This document shows positions 41,102 through 49,035 of a stretch of 64,000 nt of DNA, piece after piece. Positions within the stretch are counted from its first letter, which is position 1. Each line of letters starts with the position of its first letter. This stretch comes from Streptomyces cacaoi. GTDB lineage: Bacteria; Actinomycetota; Actinomycetes; Streptomycetales; Streptomycetaceae. The position numbers were made by a program, and so were the translations under genes. Below the pieces are notes generated by a model. The model was given only the letters and a program-made list of their open reading frames with translations, was not told the DNA's origin and did no database searches. The stretch lies in the NCBI RefSeq assembly GCF_006539165.1, contig NZ_BJMM01000021.1, forward strand, positions 1 through 64,000, read 5' to 3'.

Positions 41102-41938
41102 TCAGTTCGAGCCCAGCTCGACGGGGACGCCGACGAGCGAGCCGTACTCGGTCCAGGAGCCGTCGTAGTTCTTCACGTTCGGCTGGCCCAGCAGCTCGTG
41201 CAGCACGAACCAGGTGTGGGCCGAGCGCTCACCGATGCGGCAGTAGGCGATGGTGTCCTTGCCGAGGTCCACGCCCTCGCCCTCGTAGAGCGCCTTCAGC
41301 TCCTCGTCGGACTTGAAGGTGCCGTCGTCGTTGGCCGACTTCGACCAGGGGATGTTGCGGGCGCTGGGCACATGGCCGGGGCGCTGCGACTGCTCCTGCG
41401 GCAGATGGGCCGGGGCCAGCAGCTTGCCGCTGAACTCGTCGGGGGAGCGGACGTCGACGAGGTTCTTGCTGTTGATCGCGTCCACGACCTCGTCGCGGAA
41501 GGCGCGGATGGAGGTGTCCTGCGGCTGGGCCCGGTACTCGGTGGCCGGGCGCTGCGGGACCTCGGCGACCAGGTCGCGGGAGTCCAGCTCCCACTTCTTG
41601 CGGCCGCCGTCGAGCAGCTTGACGTCCCGGTGGCCGTAGAGCTTGAAGTACCAGTAGGCGTAGGCGGCGAACCAGTTGTTGTTGCCGCCGTAGAGGACGA
41701 CGGTGTCGTCGTTCGCGATGCCCTTCTCCGAGAGCAGCTTCTCGAAGCCGGCCTGGTCGACGAAGTCGCGCCGCACCGGGTCCTGGAGGTCCTGCTTCCA
41801 GTCGATGCGGATCGCGTTCCTGATGTGGTTCTTGTCGTAGGCGGAGGTGTCCTCGTCCACCTCGACGATGACGACCTTGGGGTCGTCGATGCGGGCCTCG
41901 ACCCAGTCGGCGTCGACGAGGACGTCGCTGCGGCTCAT
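41102..41938 (-). CDS. cysA: Thiosulfate sulfurtransferase (rhodanese)
   Basis: A 278-residue tandem-rhodanese enzyme. The N-terminal inactive domain (1-125) and C-terminal active domain carry the active-site loop CRIGERS with catalytic Cys233; the same loop occurs in mycobacterial CysA2/CysA3. It transfers sulfane sulfur from thiosulfate or 3-mercaptopyruvate through an enzyme persulfide. Start ATG after GAGGAG. The 425-base leader upstream contains a cysteine-bearing small ORF and competing hairpins, suggesting attenuation by cysteine supply. Confidence 0.92.
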   Translation of the reverse strand: MSRSDVLVDADWVEARIDDPKVVIVEVDEDTSAYDKNHIRNAIRIDWKQDLQDPVRRDFVDQAGFEKLLSEKGIANDDTVVLYGGNNNWFAAYAYWYFKLYGHRDVKLLDGGRKKWELDSRDLVAEVPQRPATEYRAQPQDTSIRAFRDEVVDAINSKNLVDVRSPDEFSGKLLAPAHLPQEQSQRPGHVPSARNIPWSKSANDDGTFKSDEELKALYEGEGVDLGKDTIAYCRIGERSAHTWFVLHELLGQPNVKNYDGSWTEYGSLVGVPVELGSN

Positions 41939-41985
41939 GCTGTGCTCCTCACGGTGGTGGGGCGGGGGCTGGGCTTGCGGTGCTG

Positions 41986-42015
41986 CTCGGGTGCTCGTTG
42001 CCCGAGTCGCTCGGG
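41986..42015 (-). promoter_or_regulatory. Mutually exclusive hairpins in the rhodanese leader
   Basis: Read on the minus strand, CCCGAG (42015-42010), CTCGGG (42006-42001) and CCCGAG (41991-41986) follow each other. The middle element can pair with either neighbour (loops of 3 or 9 bases) but not both. The switch is 48-77 bases upstream of the start codon. This is the geometry of an attenuator or translational switch; function is inference. Confidence 0.5.
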
Positions 42016-42363
42016 GTGCCAGGTGCTGTCCGGTGCCGGCCCTGGTGCCTGTCCGGCTGCGGCCGGGCCGCGGGCCGTCCGGTTGTGGCGGCCGTACCGC
42101 CGCCGGTCGCTCGCTGCGGCTGCCGGTCGCTCGTCGTGCCGGGCCTCCGGTGGCTCTCGTCCGCCGTCCGGCGGTGGTGGCCGGCGGGGAGGCGGGCCGG
42201 AGCCGGGTGCGCGCGGTGCGCTCGCGTACCCCTCGGCGCGGCCACGGACGGCGGGGAGGCCGGAACGGGTGGGCGGCGAGGGGCGGGGCGGCGGCCGGGC
42301 GCGGCGGGTGAGCCGGCGATCCGGCGTGGGCCGGACCGGCCGGGGCCGGGCGGTACGGGGCCG

Positions 42364-42447
42364 TCAGCGGGCGGTGCGACAGAGCATGGCGGCGATGCGG
42401 CACAGGTCCACTGTCCGTCGCTTGGTGAGGTCCGCCTGTCGCTTCAT
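42364..42447 (-). CDS. Cysteine-containing leader peptide (27 aa)
   Basis: A short ORF from the ATG at 42447 to the TGA at 42364. The peptide starts MKRQADLTKRRTVDLCRIAA and continues MLCRTAR, with Cys at 16 and 23. Actinobacteria carry conserved leader peptides of this style (RR-VDLCR) in front of sulfur genes, and cysteine-rich leaderless ORFs act as cysteine-responsive attenuators in mycobacteria. No Shine-Dalgarno is present; a promoter places the transcript start at the ATG itself, so it is probably leaderless. The rhodanese gene starts 425 bases downstream. Confidence 0.72.
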   Translation of the reverse strand: MKRQADLTKRRTVDLCRIAAMLCRTAR

Positions 42448-42453
42448 GCGCCG

Positions 42454-42483
42454 ATCGTAAGGACGAGCCGGGGGCCGTGTCAC
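42454..42483 (-). promoter_or_regulatory. Promoter of a leaderless leader-peptide transcript
   Basis: On the minus strand GTGACA (42483-42478), an 18-base spacer, TACGAT (42459-42454) and then six bases to the ATG at 42447. This fits a SigA/HrdB-type promoter starting transcription at the A of the ATG. Confidence 0.65.
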
Positions 42484-42725
42484 CGGGGATCCGGACTATG
42501 AGACGTACGAGTCCGGAATGTGGGAAGCGGGCGGGGTGCGCGGTCGTCGCCCGCCGCGGGAGGGGCCGGGCGGTCCTGCTGTGCGGACCGGGCGGTCTCG
42601 GTCCGTGGGATCCGGCCACGCGGCCACCGGCCTCCGTGCCTGCCTGCGCCGCCCGGAGCCTCGCCCGCGCGCGTCGGGGCGCCGTGGGGAGGCCGAGGCG
42701 GCCGAAGGGAGCGCCGTGCGGGGGA

Positions 42726-43442
42726 TCAGCCGGTGAGTTCGACGTCGGTGCCGCTCATGGAGAGGTCCACGCCGTCCCGGTCGGCCACGACCTTCTCCAG
42801 CTTCAGGCCCTCGGGCAGCTTGTCGATCTTCCGCTGGAAGTCGATCTTCTTGCGGATGGTCTCCTCCACGCCCGGCAGCTTCGAGCCGGGCACGTCGTCG
42901 GCGTGCAGCCGCACGGTGTCGCCGCCCGTCACGCTGACCGTGCTGTGGACGCTCCGCTCCACGGTGCGGCCCACCAGCGGCAGCGTCACCCCCGCCGTGA
43001 CCTTGACCTGGCTGCGGCCCGAGGCGTCCTTGCCGCCCCAGCTCACGCGCACCCCGTCGTCCGCCGCCTTCGACAGGTCGTCGTAGGAGATGTGGACGGT
43101 GCCGGAGGCGCGTTCCGCGGTGCCGGAGGTGTAGTCGTCGGCCAGATCGACGTCGTGCGCCGTCATGGAGACCTTGCTCAGCCGCACCTGGCGGTCCCCG
43201 GCCGTGGCCGTCATCCCGCTCAGCTCCGCCTCCACCTTCTCCAGCCGTCCGCCCGCGACCTGGGTCAGGAAGGGGAAGCCCGTGATGGAGACCGAGGCGT
43301 CGCCGGAGGAAGGGACGTCCAGCCCGCTGCGGAGCTTGTCGGCCACCTTGTCCTCGGCGAGGTTGACGGCGATTCTGTCGGCCGCCACGAAGAGACCGGC
43401 GAGCACCAGCAGAATCACCAGCACCGTGCGGAGTGCGCGCAT
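42726..43442 (-). CDS. DUF2993 (LmeA-like) secreted/anchored protein
   Basis: A 238-residue protein with an N-terminal signal anchor (MRALRTVLVILLVLAGLFVAADRIAV) and a beta-rich DUF2993 domain (AEDKVADKLRSGLDVPSSGDASVSITGFPFLTQVAGGRLEKVE). The mycobacterial member LmeA is a cell-envelope protein affecting mannan elongation; here only an extracytoplasmic lipid- or polymer-related role can be inferred. Start ATG with AGGGGGAA about 11 bases upstream. Confidence 0.85.
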   Translation of the reverse strand: MRALRTVLVILLVLAGLFVAADRIAVNLAEDKVADKLRSGLDVPSSGDASVSITGFPFLTQVAGGRLEKVEAELSGMTATAGDRQVRLSKVSMTAHDVDLADDYTSGTAERASGTVHISYDDLSKAADDGVRVSWGGKDASGRSQVKVTAGVTLPLVGRTVERSVHSTVSVTGGDTVRLHADDVPGSKLPGVEETIRKKIDFQRKIDKLPEGLKLEKVVADRDGVDLSMSGTDVELTG

Positions 43443-43620
43443 CGCGTTCGGTTCCCCCTGTGGTCGGTTCGGGCGGGCCGTCGTCCGGTGGTGGCGGGCG
43501 CCCTGCGGTGAGCGTAACCCGCTCCCGGGCAACCGCCCGGGCCAGGTCGGACGGGGGCCCACCCGAACCGGCCGGGCGGGACGTACCGCCGCCCGGCCGG
43601 CCGTCCGTGCGGCACCGGCT

Positions 43621-44043
43621 TCAGGCCGCCGGGATCAGCTCCGCGCGGCCGAACAACAGCGCGTATCCCGGGGGCAAGGACGCGATCAGACGGCCGGTCA
43701 GTTCCTCACCGGCCGCAACGGCCACCGCGCACAGCACGGACCCGGCGTCCCAGCGCGCCGCCGCGTGGTCGGCGGACCCGAGCCGCGCCGCGAGCGCGTC
43801 GACGAACTCGGCGCCCGTCGACGCGCCGCCCGCCGGCTGCGCCGCAGCGGCCGAGGCGCGCGCGGGGACGGCGAGCAGGGGCGCCGCCGTGCGCGGCAGC
43901 CGGGCGGCGAGTGCGGCGCGCTCCGCCGGGCCGAGCTGCCGGGCGAGCAGCGGCAGCACCGCGCGGAGCACCCGCTCGGCCTGCTCCCGTGTGCGGTAGC
44001 GGCCCAGCTCGCGCACCTGCTGGACGAGGTCGTTCCACTGCAT
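43621..44043 (-). CDS. DUF2267 protein
   Basis: A 140-residue helical protein of the DUF2267 family (QVRELGRYRTREQAERVLRAVLPLLARQLGPAERAALAARLP). An Ala-rich linker of ~20 residues (ASAAAAQPAGGAS) separates the two helical halves. It lies downstream of the Hsp20 gene on the same strand with 245 bases between; that gap contains degenerate gaggtgtctgc-type repeats and no gene. DUF2267 genes often neighbour small heat-shock or stress genes. Function unknown. Confidence 0.8.
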   Translation of the reverse strand: MQWNDLVQQVRELGRYRTREQAERVLRAVLPLLARQLGPAERAALAARLPRTAAPLLAVPARASAAAAQPAGGASTGAEFVDALAARLGSADHAAARWDAGSVLCAVAVAAGEELTGRLIASLPPGYALLFGRAELIPAA

Positions 44044-44288
44044 TGTTCAGTTTTTCCTCTCTGCCGAGGTGTCTGCTCTGCTGAGCTGTCTGCCCTGCCG
44101 AGGCGTTTGCTCACGTTTGCTCTGGCGAGGTGTCCGCCGAGGTGGCTGCTGCCGAGGGGCTTTCCGCCCTGCTCGGGCGGCTTCCCGCCGCCGCGGCTCC
44201 CGGGGCGGGGCGGCCGTTTCGGGGCCGCGGCGGCGAGGACGGCGGGTGCTGACGGTCCTGTCGGGTGCTGACAGGGGCGGACGGTGCG

Positions 44289-44711
44289 TCAGCCGGCGAT
44301 CTGGCGGGCGCCGTCGCCCCCGGTGACCTGGATCTTCCGCGGCTTGGCCTGTTCGGCCACCGGTACCCGCACCGTGAGGACTCCCGCGTCGTACGAGGCG
44401 CTGATCCGCTCGGTGTCGAGCGTGTCCCCGAGGAAGATCTGGCGGCTGAAGCGGCCCGTCGGACGCTCGGCCGCGATCTGTTCGGCGTTCTGCGGGAGGG
44501 GCGAGCGCCGTTCCGCGCGGATGGTGAGGACGTTGCGTTCGACGTCCAGATCGATGGTCTCCGGGTCCACGCCGGGCAGGTCGAGGTGTGCGGTGACGTG
44601 GTCCCCGTCGCGGTAGGCGTCCATGGGCATGCCCGCGGGGCGGGTCGCCGTGCCCATGAGCTGGCCGGCGAGGCGGTCGAGGTCGCGGAACGGGTCGGTG
44701 CGCAGGAGCAT
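44289..44711 (-). CDS. Hsp20-family small heat-shock protein
   Basis: A 140-residue ATP-independent holdase. The alpha-crystallin domain spans ~28-130 (MDAYRDGDHVTAHLDLPGVDPETIDLDVERNVLTIRAERR, then ISASYDAGVLTVRVPVAEQ). The start at the ATG at 44711 is nine bases after AAGGAG; an ATG at 44720 is too close. A clear promoter with an overlapping inverted repeat is upstream, consistent with heat induction by repressor release, as known for Streptomyces hsp18/RheA. Confidence 0.92.
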   Translation of the reverse strand: MLLRTDPFRDLDRLAGQLMGTATRPAGMPMDAYRDGDHVTAHLDLPGVDPETIDLDVERNVLTIRAERRSPLPQNAEQIAAERPTGRFSRQIFLGDTLDTERISASYDAGVLTVRVPVAEQAKPRKIQVTGGDGARQIAG

Positions 44712-44783
44712 CACTGTCATCTCCTTCCACGGTCGGTGCGGCCGGAACGGGTCGGTCCGGCCTCGCGATGCCCTATGTGCACC

Positions 44784-44827
44784 TATATAGCTCACGGACA
44801 GGAAAGTTGACAAGCCGGGGCTCAACT
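44784..44827 (-). promoter_or_regulatory. Hsp20 promoter with overlapping inverted repeat
   Basis: On the minus strand TTGTCA (44813-44808), an 18-base spacer, TATATA (44789-44784). An imperfect dyad AGTTgacaAGCC-gg-GGCTcAACT (44805-44827) overlaps the -35 box, an apt site for a heat-labile repressor. I could not match it to a named consensus. Confidence 0.65.
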
Positions 44828-44882
44828 CGGCGGCCCGATGGCTGCCCGGCGGCGGGGAACCCCGGTGACGGGCGGACACAGA

Positions 44883-44925
44883 CCTCCGGCCCGGCCGTCG
44901 TGGCGGACGACGGCCGGGCCGGAGG
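44883..44925 (-). terminator. Perfect 19-bp stem terminator
   Basis: The arms CCTCCGGCCCGGCCGTCGT (44883-44901) and ACGACGGCCGGGCCGGAGG (44907-44925) are perfectly complementary around a 5-base loop. It lies 61 bases after the stop of the large membrane-protein gene and before the Hsp20 promoter. It is the strongest hairpin I found in the window. Confidence 0.85.
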
Positions 44926-44985
44926 AGAGGCGGAGGAGGTGCGGAGGAGGGGCGGAGGAGGTGGTGGGCGAGCGCCCGGGGCCGG

Positions 44986-47310
44986 TCAGCCCAGGACGCG
45001 GCCGAGCAGGTACCAGGCCGGGACGGCGAGGGTGAGCGGCAGCGCGACACCGGCCGTCATATGGACGAAGCGCGAGGGCCAGTCGTAGCTGGCGACCCGC
45101 AGCCCGGCCAGTGCGCACACCCCGGCACCGAGGCCGAGCAGCGCGGCCTGCGGGCCCGTGCCCGTCACCTGGCCCATCGCGACGCCCGCGCCGGCCGCCG
45201 CGGCCAGCGCCACCAGCGGGGAGACGTACGCGGGCAGCGGCACGGCGCGGGCGAGCGCGGCGACCGCGACCGCGACGGCGCCGATCGTCACCCCGTCCGC
45301 GTCCGCCGGGATCGTCCCCGCCGCCAGCACCGTGAGCCCCGTCGCCGCGAGCCCGGCGGTGAGCGCGTAGAGCCGCTCGTCCGGGCTGGAGTGGTTGCGC
45401 AGTTGGAGGATCACCGACAGCACGCACCACACGCCGGTGGCGCCGATCAGCACCGTCGTCGCCTGGTCGCCGTCGGTCAGCAGGAGACCCACGTCGGCCG
45501 AGACGCCGGCGAGGAACGCCAGCGCGATGCCCTGCCGGGCCGGCCACATGCCGTTCAGCCGGTACCAGCCCGCCGCCGTGAACGCCTGGAGCAGTACGAC
45601 GCCGCAGGCCAGCGCGGTGTGGCCGAGCGGCGCGAGCCCCGCCAGCAGTGCGGCGAGCACCGTCGTGACCCCGGCGGGCGCGAGCCCCGGCGCGATGATC
45701 GGCGATCCCGTCCGCCGTGTCCCGCCCTCCTGGGCACCCGCCTCGGCGGTGCCGTGCGGGCCGGACGCCTGCCGGGGGTCCGGGGCCGGGTGGCCGGGAG
45801 GCGCACCCGTCGGCGCCGGGCCGTGGGCGCCTGCCGCGGCCGGGTACGGGGCGCCGGGGGCCGGTGCGGCGGTCGGCGACGACGGTGACGCCAGGGACGC
45901 CGGGGACGCCGGGGACGACGGCGACGGTGTCGGCGAGGGCGTCGGGGACGGGGAGGAGAACGGCTGCTGTCCGTGCATGGGCTCGTGTTCCGGTGGAAGC
46001 GGTCCCGGGTGCGGGTGCCGGGGGCGCGCCGTGGGCGCGGTGGCACCGTCCGCGGACCGGCGGGCGGGGTCGGTGGACGGATCGGTGCCCGGTCCGGGAG
46101 CCGGCTCGGGCAGGGGCAGAGCTGTCGAGGTGCCGTCGGCCCCGCCGGTACCGCCGTGCGCGGCGTACGCACCGTGTGCGCTGTGCCCGCTGTGCCCGCC
46201 GTTGTCCGGGTCGGGGGCCGGGGCGGGAAGCGGGGACGCCGACAAGGACGGGCCCGTCGGCGACGTGGGGGCCAGGGGGACGGGGTGTCCGGGGCTGTGG
46301 TCTCCGGTCGGCGGGAGGCCGCGGCCCGGGGACGGTTCGCGGGTCACCTCGTACGTCGGTTCGTAGGACACCTCCCCGCCGTAGGGCGGGCCGTACGCGG
46401 TGCCGTAGGGCGGACCGTGCGGAGCGTGCGGAGACGGGGCGGTGGGGTCGTACGGCGTGCCGTAGGGGCCGGGCGGCGGGGAGCCGTACGACGCCGCCGG
46501 CTGCTCGGGCGGCAGCGCGTTCCCGCCCTCGGCGCCGTACGGCCCGGGCTGCTGTTCGGGTAGCGGCTGCGCTCCCTGCGGCCGGTGGTCCGGCCGCTCC
46601 TGGGGAAGCGGTTGCGGGCTCTCGCCCGGAACGGGGCGCAGAGACACGGTGCCGCCGTCGCCAGGACCTGCGCCGTCCCCACCGTCCCCACCGCCCCGCG
46701 GGGCCGGGGGCGCGCTGCCGTAGGACGCCTGCCCGTAGGGCTGCACGGCGTACGGCTGCTGCCCCGACGGCTGCGGGGCGTAAGGCTGTTCGGCGTAAGG
46801 ACTCTGCGAGTAAGGACTCTGCGAGTAAGGGCTTTGCGAGTAAGGGCTTTGCGAGTAAGGGCTGTGCGAGTAAGGGCTTTGCGAAGAAGGTCCCTGTGCG
46901 TAGGTCCCGTGTGCGTGCGGCTGCGGGGCGTACGGGGTGCCGGGGGTGTTGCCGTAGGAACTCCCGCTGTAAGGGCCGGTGCCGTAGGGATGCGCGGGCG
47001 GCGCCGTGCCGTACGGACCCGACGGCGGTGGTGTGCCGTAGGGGCCGGTCTCCGGCCGGTCGCCGTAGGGCAGTTGCCCAGGGTGCTGCGGCCCATGTCC
47101 GTCGTACCGGCCGTCTCCGTACGGCAGTGGCCCGAGGCCGTCCGGATCCACGGGGCCGTAGGCGCCCGGGCCCTCGCCGTCGCCCGGGGCGCCGGGCAAC
47201 TCCCCGGACTCCGGCTCCGGTTGGTGGCCCGTCCCGTCGGCGCGGTAGGGGCCCGGACTTCGGGGACCGTAGGAGCCGTGGTCGCCGGGGGGCGGTTGCC
47301 GGCCGGTCAT
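44986..47310 (-). CDS. Large disordered, Tyr/Pro-repeat membrane protein
   Basis: A 774-residue protein. Residues 1 to ~535 are predicted disordered, rich in Pro, Gly, Tyr, Gln and Ser, with repeated YG/PYG motifs and a block of SPYSQ repeats at about 141-172. From ~537 to the end are eight or nine transmembrane helices (AGVTTVLAALLAGLAPLG ... MTAGVALPLTLAVPAWYLLG), so the tail is probably cytoplasmic. The ATG start overlaps the stop of the MoaD-like gene by four bases (ATGA), so the two are translationally coupled. I do not recognise the membrane domain; similar integral membrane proteins occur at this place in other Streptomyces. Confidence 0.8.
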   Translation of the reverse strand: MTGRQPPPGDHGSYGPRSPGPYRADGTGHQPEPESGELPGAPGDGEGPGAYGPVDPDGLGPLPYGDGRYDGHGPQHPGQLPYGDRPETGPYGTPPPSGPYGTAPPAHPYGTGPYSGSSYGNTPGTPYAPQPHAHGTYAQGPSSQSPYSHSPYSQSPYSQSPYSQSPYSQSPYAEQPYAPQPSGQQPYAVQPYGQASYGSAPPAPRGGGDGGDGAGPGDGGTVSLRPVPGESPQPLPQERPDHRPQGAQPLPEQQPGPYGAEGGNALPPEQPAASYGSPPPGPYGTPYDPTAPSPHAPHGPPYGTAYGPPYGGEVSYEPTYEVTREPSPGRGLPPTGDHSPGHPVPLAPTSPTGPSLSASPLPAPAPDPDNGGHSGHSAHGAYAAHGGTGGADGTSTALPLPEPAPGPGTDPSTDPARRSADGATAPTARPRHPHPGPLPPEHEPMHGQQPFSSPSPTPSPTPSPSSPASPASLASPSSPTAAPAPGAPYPAAAGAHGPAPTGAPPGHPAPDPRQASGPHGTAEAGAQEGGTRRTGSPIIAPGLAPAGVTTVLAALLAGLAPLGHTALACGVVLLQAFTAAGWYRLNGMWPARQGIALAFLAGVSADVGLLLTDGDQATTVLIGATGVWCVLSVILQLRNHSSPDERLYALTAGLAATGLTVLAAGTIPADADGVTIGAVAVAVAALARAVPLPAYVSPLVALAAAAGAGVAMGQVTGTGPQAALLGLGAGVCALAGLRVASYDWPSRFVHMTAGVALPLTLAVPAWYLLGRVLG
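46795..46887 (-). repeat. 15-bp tandem repeats encoding SPYSQ
   Basis: Six to seven copies of a gcgagtaaggactct-type 15-mer inside the large membrane-protein gene. Being a multiple of three, copy change keeps the frame. Copies differ mainly at two positions (gact/gctt). Confidence 0.85.
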
Positions 47311-47573
47311 CGGGCGCCGCCCGCGAACGGGGGGAGGACCTCGACGGTGCCGCCGTCGCTGAGCCGTACGGAGTCGTGCTCCCGGGTGCCGACCGGGGTG
47401 CCGTCCACCAGGAACGAGCACCGCAGCAGGACCCGGGCGAACTCGGGCCGCCCGGTGTGCGTCTCGCGGGCGCGCACCAGCGCGTCGGCGAGGGTGTCCG
47501 CTTCGTATGGCTCCTCCGCCGTGCCGGCGGCGGCCTTTGCCGCCGCCCAGTAGCGGATCGTGCCGCTCGCCAT
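47307..47573 (-). CDS. MoaD/ThiS-family sulfur carrier with GG-AR tail
   Basis: An 88-residue ubiquitin-like sulfur carrier (GTIRYWAAAKAAAGTAEEPYEADTLADALVRA ... DGGTVEVLPPFAGGAR). The C-terminal Gly-Gly that is normally the last pair, and is converted to a thiocarboxylate, is here Gly85-Gly86 followed by Ala-Arg. Activation would need removal of the last two residues, as known for carriers processed by JAMM proteases, or a different role. It overlaps the large membrane-protein gene (ATGA). Start ATG with GAGAGGG upstream. Confidence 0.85.
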   Translation of the reverse strand: MASGTIRYWAAAKAAAGTAEEPYEADTLADALVRARETHTGRPEFARVLLRCSFLVDGTPVGTREHDSVRLSDGGTVEVLPPFAGGAR

Positions 47574-47586
47574 GGTGGGGTCCCTC

Positions 47587-49035
47587 TCAGCCGTCCGTGC
47601 CCTGGGTGCCTGCGGTGGTACCGGCGTCGCGCGGCCGAGCCGGCCCGTCCGCGGCGCGGCTCCCATGATGGCGCCTCGCCCCGGGCGCGTGTGCACGGGC
47701 GGTCTTCTCGCCGCCGTCCGGTCCGTCGCCGGTGCCGGGGGAGGGCCGGGCCGTACCGGCGCCGAGGCGTGTGACCAGCCAGTCGCCGATACGGTGCAGC
47801 AGCTCGGGCCCGGCGGCGTTCTCGGCATGGCCGAAACCCCGCTCGATCCACAGCTCGCAGCCGTCCGGCCCGGCCGCCTCGGCGAGCGAGCACGGGTGGT
47901 CGAGCGGGAAGTACGGGTCGCTGTCGCCGTGCACGACGAGCAGCGGTACCGGGGCGAGCAGCGGTGCGGCGGCGACGGGGGAGAGGGGCACCGGGTCCCA
48001 GTCGTGCGGATGGATCCGGGTGCGCAGGCCGAGGCGGGAGACGACGCGGCCGAGCGGGTGCTGCACGGCCCAGTGGAGGCGGCGCATGGGTGCCGTGCCC
48101 CGGTAGAACCACCGGGCGGGCGCGCTCACGGCGACGACGGCGTCCGCCGCGGTGGACGGCGCCGGTCCGTCGGTCGCCTCGGTCGCGTCGGTCACTTCGG
48201 TTGCCGCGTCGGTCACCTCGGTCGCGACGTCCCCGTCCGCCGTGTCATCGGTGCCGGCCGTGGCATCGGCATCCGCGTCGGCTGTGGTGGCCGCTTCGGC
48301 CGTGTCCGCGTCAGCCGCGACCGGTGTCTCCGCCGTGGCGGTCGGTTCCGGGCGGCGGTGCAGGGCGCCGTGGCGCAGGACGACGGAGCCGCCCATCGAG
48401 AAGCCGACGGTGGCCACGCGGTCGTGGCCGAGCCGCCGTGCCCAGGCGACGGCCGCCGCCAGGTCGAGCACCTCGCGGTCGCCGACGGTGGAGCGTCCGC
48501 CCGATCCGCCGTGACCGCGGAACGAGAAGGTGATCACGGCCCCGTGCGCGGTGAACGCCGCCGCGGCGCGGCGGACCGCCGGACGGTCGAGCGAGCCGGT
48601 GAAGCCGTGTGCGAGGACGAGTGCCGGGGCCTTCGCGGGGTCCGGGGCGGCGTCCGGGATGCTCGGGGTGTCCGCCCGCGCTCCCGGCCCGGCGGCGCCG
48701 GTGACGCCGGGGACGCCGGTGACAGAAGCGGTGGCGGTACCGGCGGCTCCGTACGCGGCAGAGGCGGCAGCAGCGGAGGTAGCGGTACCGGATGCGGAAG
48801 CGGCGGCACCGGGCGCGGACACGGCGTTCGGCGCGGAAGCGGCACCGGGCGCGGCCCCGCCGTGGGACGCGGTCCCACCGTGGGATGCGAGCGCAGTGCC
48901 CGGCACGGAAGCAGGGCCCGGCAAGGGAGCAGGGCCCGGTGTCGAGGCAGCGGGTGGTGCGGGGCGGGGTGACGGGGGGTCGTAGCGGGCCTCGATGCGG
49001 ACGCCGTCGGCGGTGATCAACTCCGTGCGCAGCAC
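47587..49035 (-). CDS. Alpha/beta hydrolase with low-complexity insertions
   Basis: A ~482-residue hydrolase. Core motifs in order: LVLAHGFTGSLDRP, FSFRGHGGSGG, nucleophile GFSMGGS, acid VVHGDSDPYFP and His in GFGHAENA. Two Ala/Gly/Ser/Thr-rich insertions interrupt the fold: about residues 25-125, before the first core strand, and about 225-290, an acidic ATEVTDATEATD-type repeat. The tail is disordered too. The start is uncertain: the GTG at 49035 begins the conserved-looking VLRTELITADGVRIEARYD. It is 13 bases upstream of the MoaD-like gene, so the three minus-strand genes form an operon. Substrate unknown. Confidence 0.78.
   Translation of the reverse strand: MLRTELITADGVRIEARYDPPSPRPAPPAASTPGPAPLPGPASVPGTALASHGGTASHGGAAPGAASAPNAVSAPGAAASASGTATSAAAASAAYGAAGTATASVTGVPGVTGAAGPGARADTPSIPDAAPDPAKAPALVLAHGFTGSLDRPAVRRAAAAFTAHGAVITFSFRGHGGSGGRSTVGDREVLDLAAAVAWARRLGHDRVATVGFSMGGSVVLRHGALHRRPEPTATAETPVAADADTAEAATTADADADATAGTDDTADGDVATEVTDAATEVTDATEATDGPAPSTAADAVVAVSAPARWFYRGTAPMRRLHWAVQHPLGRVVSRLGLRTRIHPHDWDPVPLSPVAAAPLLAPVPLLVVHGDSDPYFPLDHPCSLAEAAGPDGCELWIERGFGHAENAAGPELLHRIGDWLVTRLGAGTARPSPGTGDGPDGGEKTARAHAPGARRHHGSRAADGPARPRDAGTTAGTQGTDG

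Noticed and set aside
44822..48112. Frame of over a thousand codons on the minus strand across the membrane protein and hydrolase region
   Set aside because: It is out of frame with the TM helices, the MoaD-like protein and the hydrolase motifs, which explain the same DNA.
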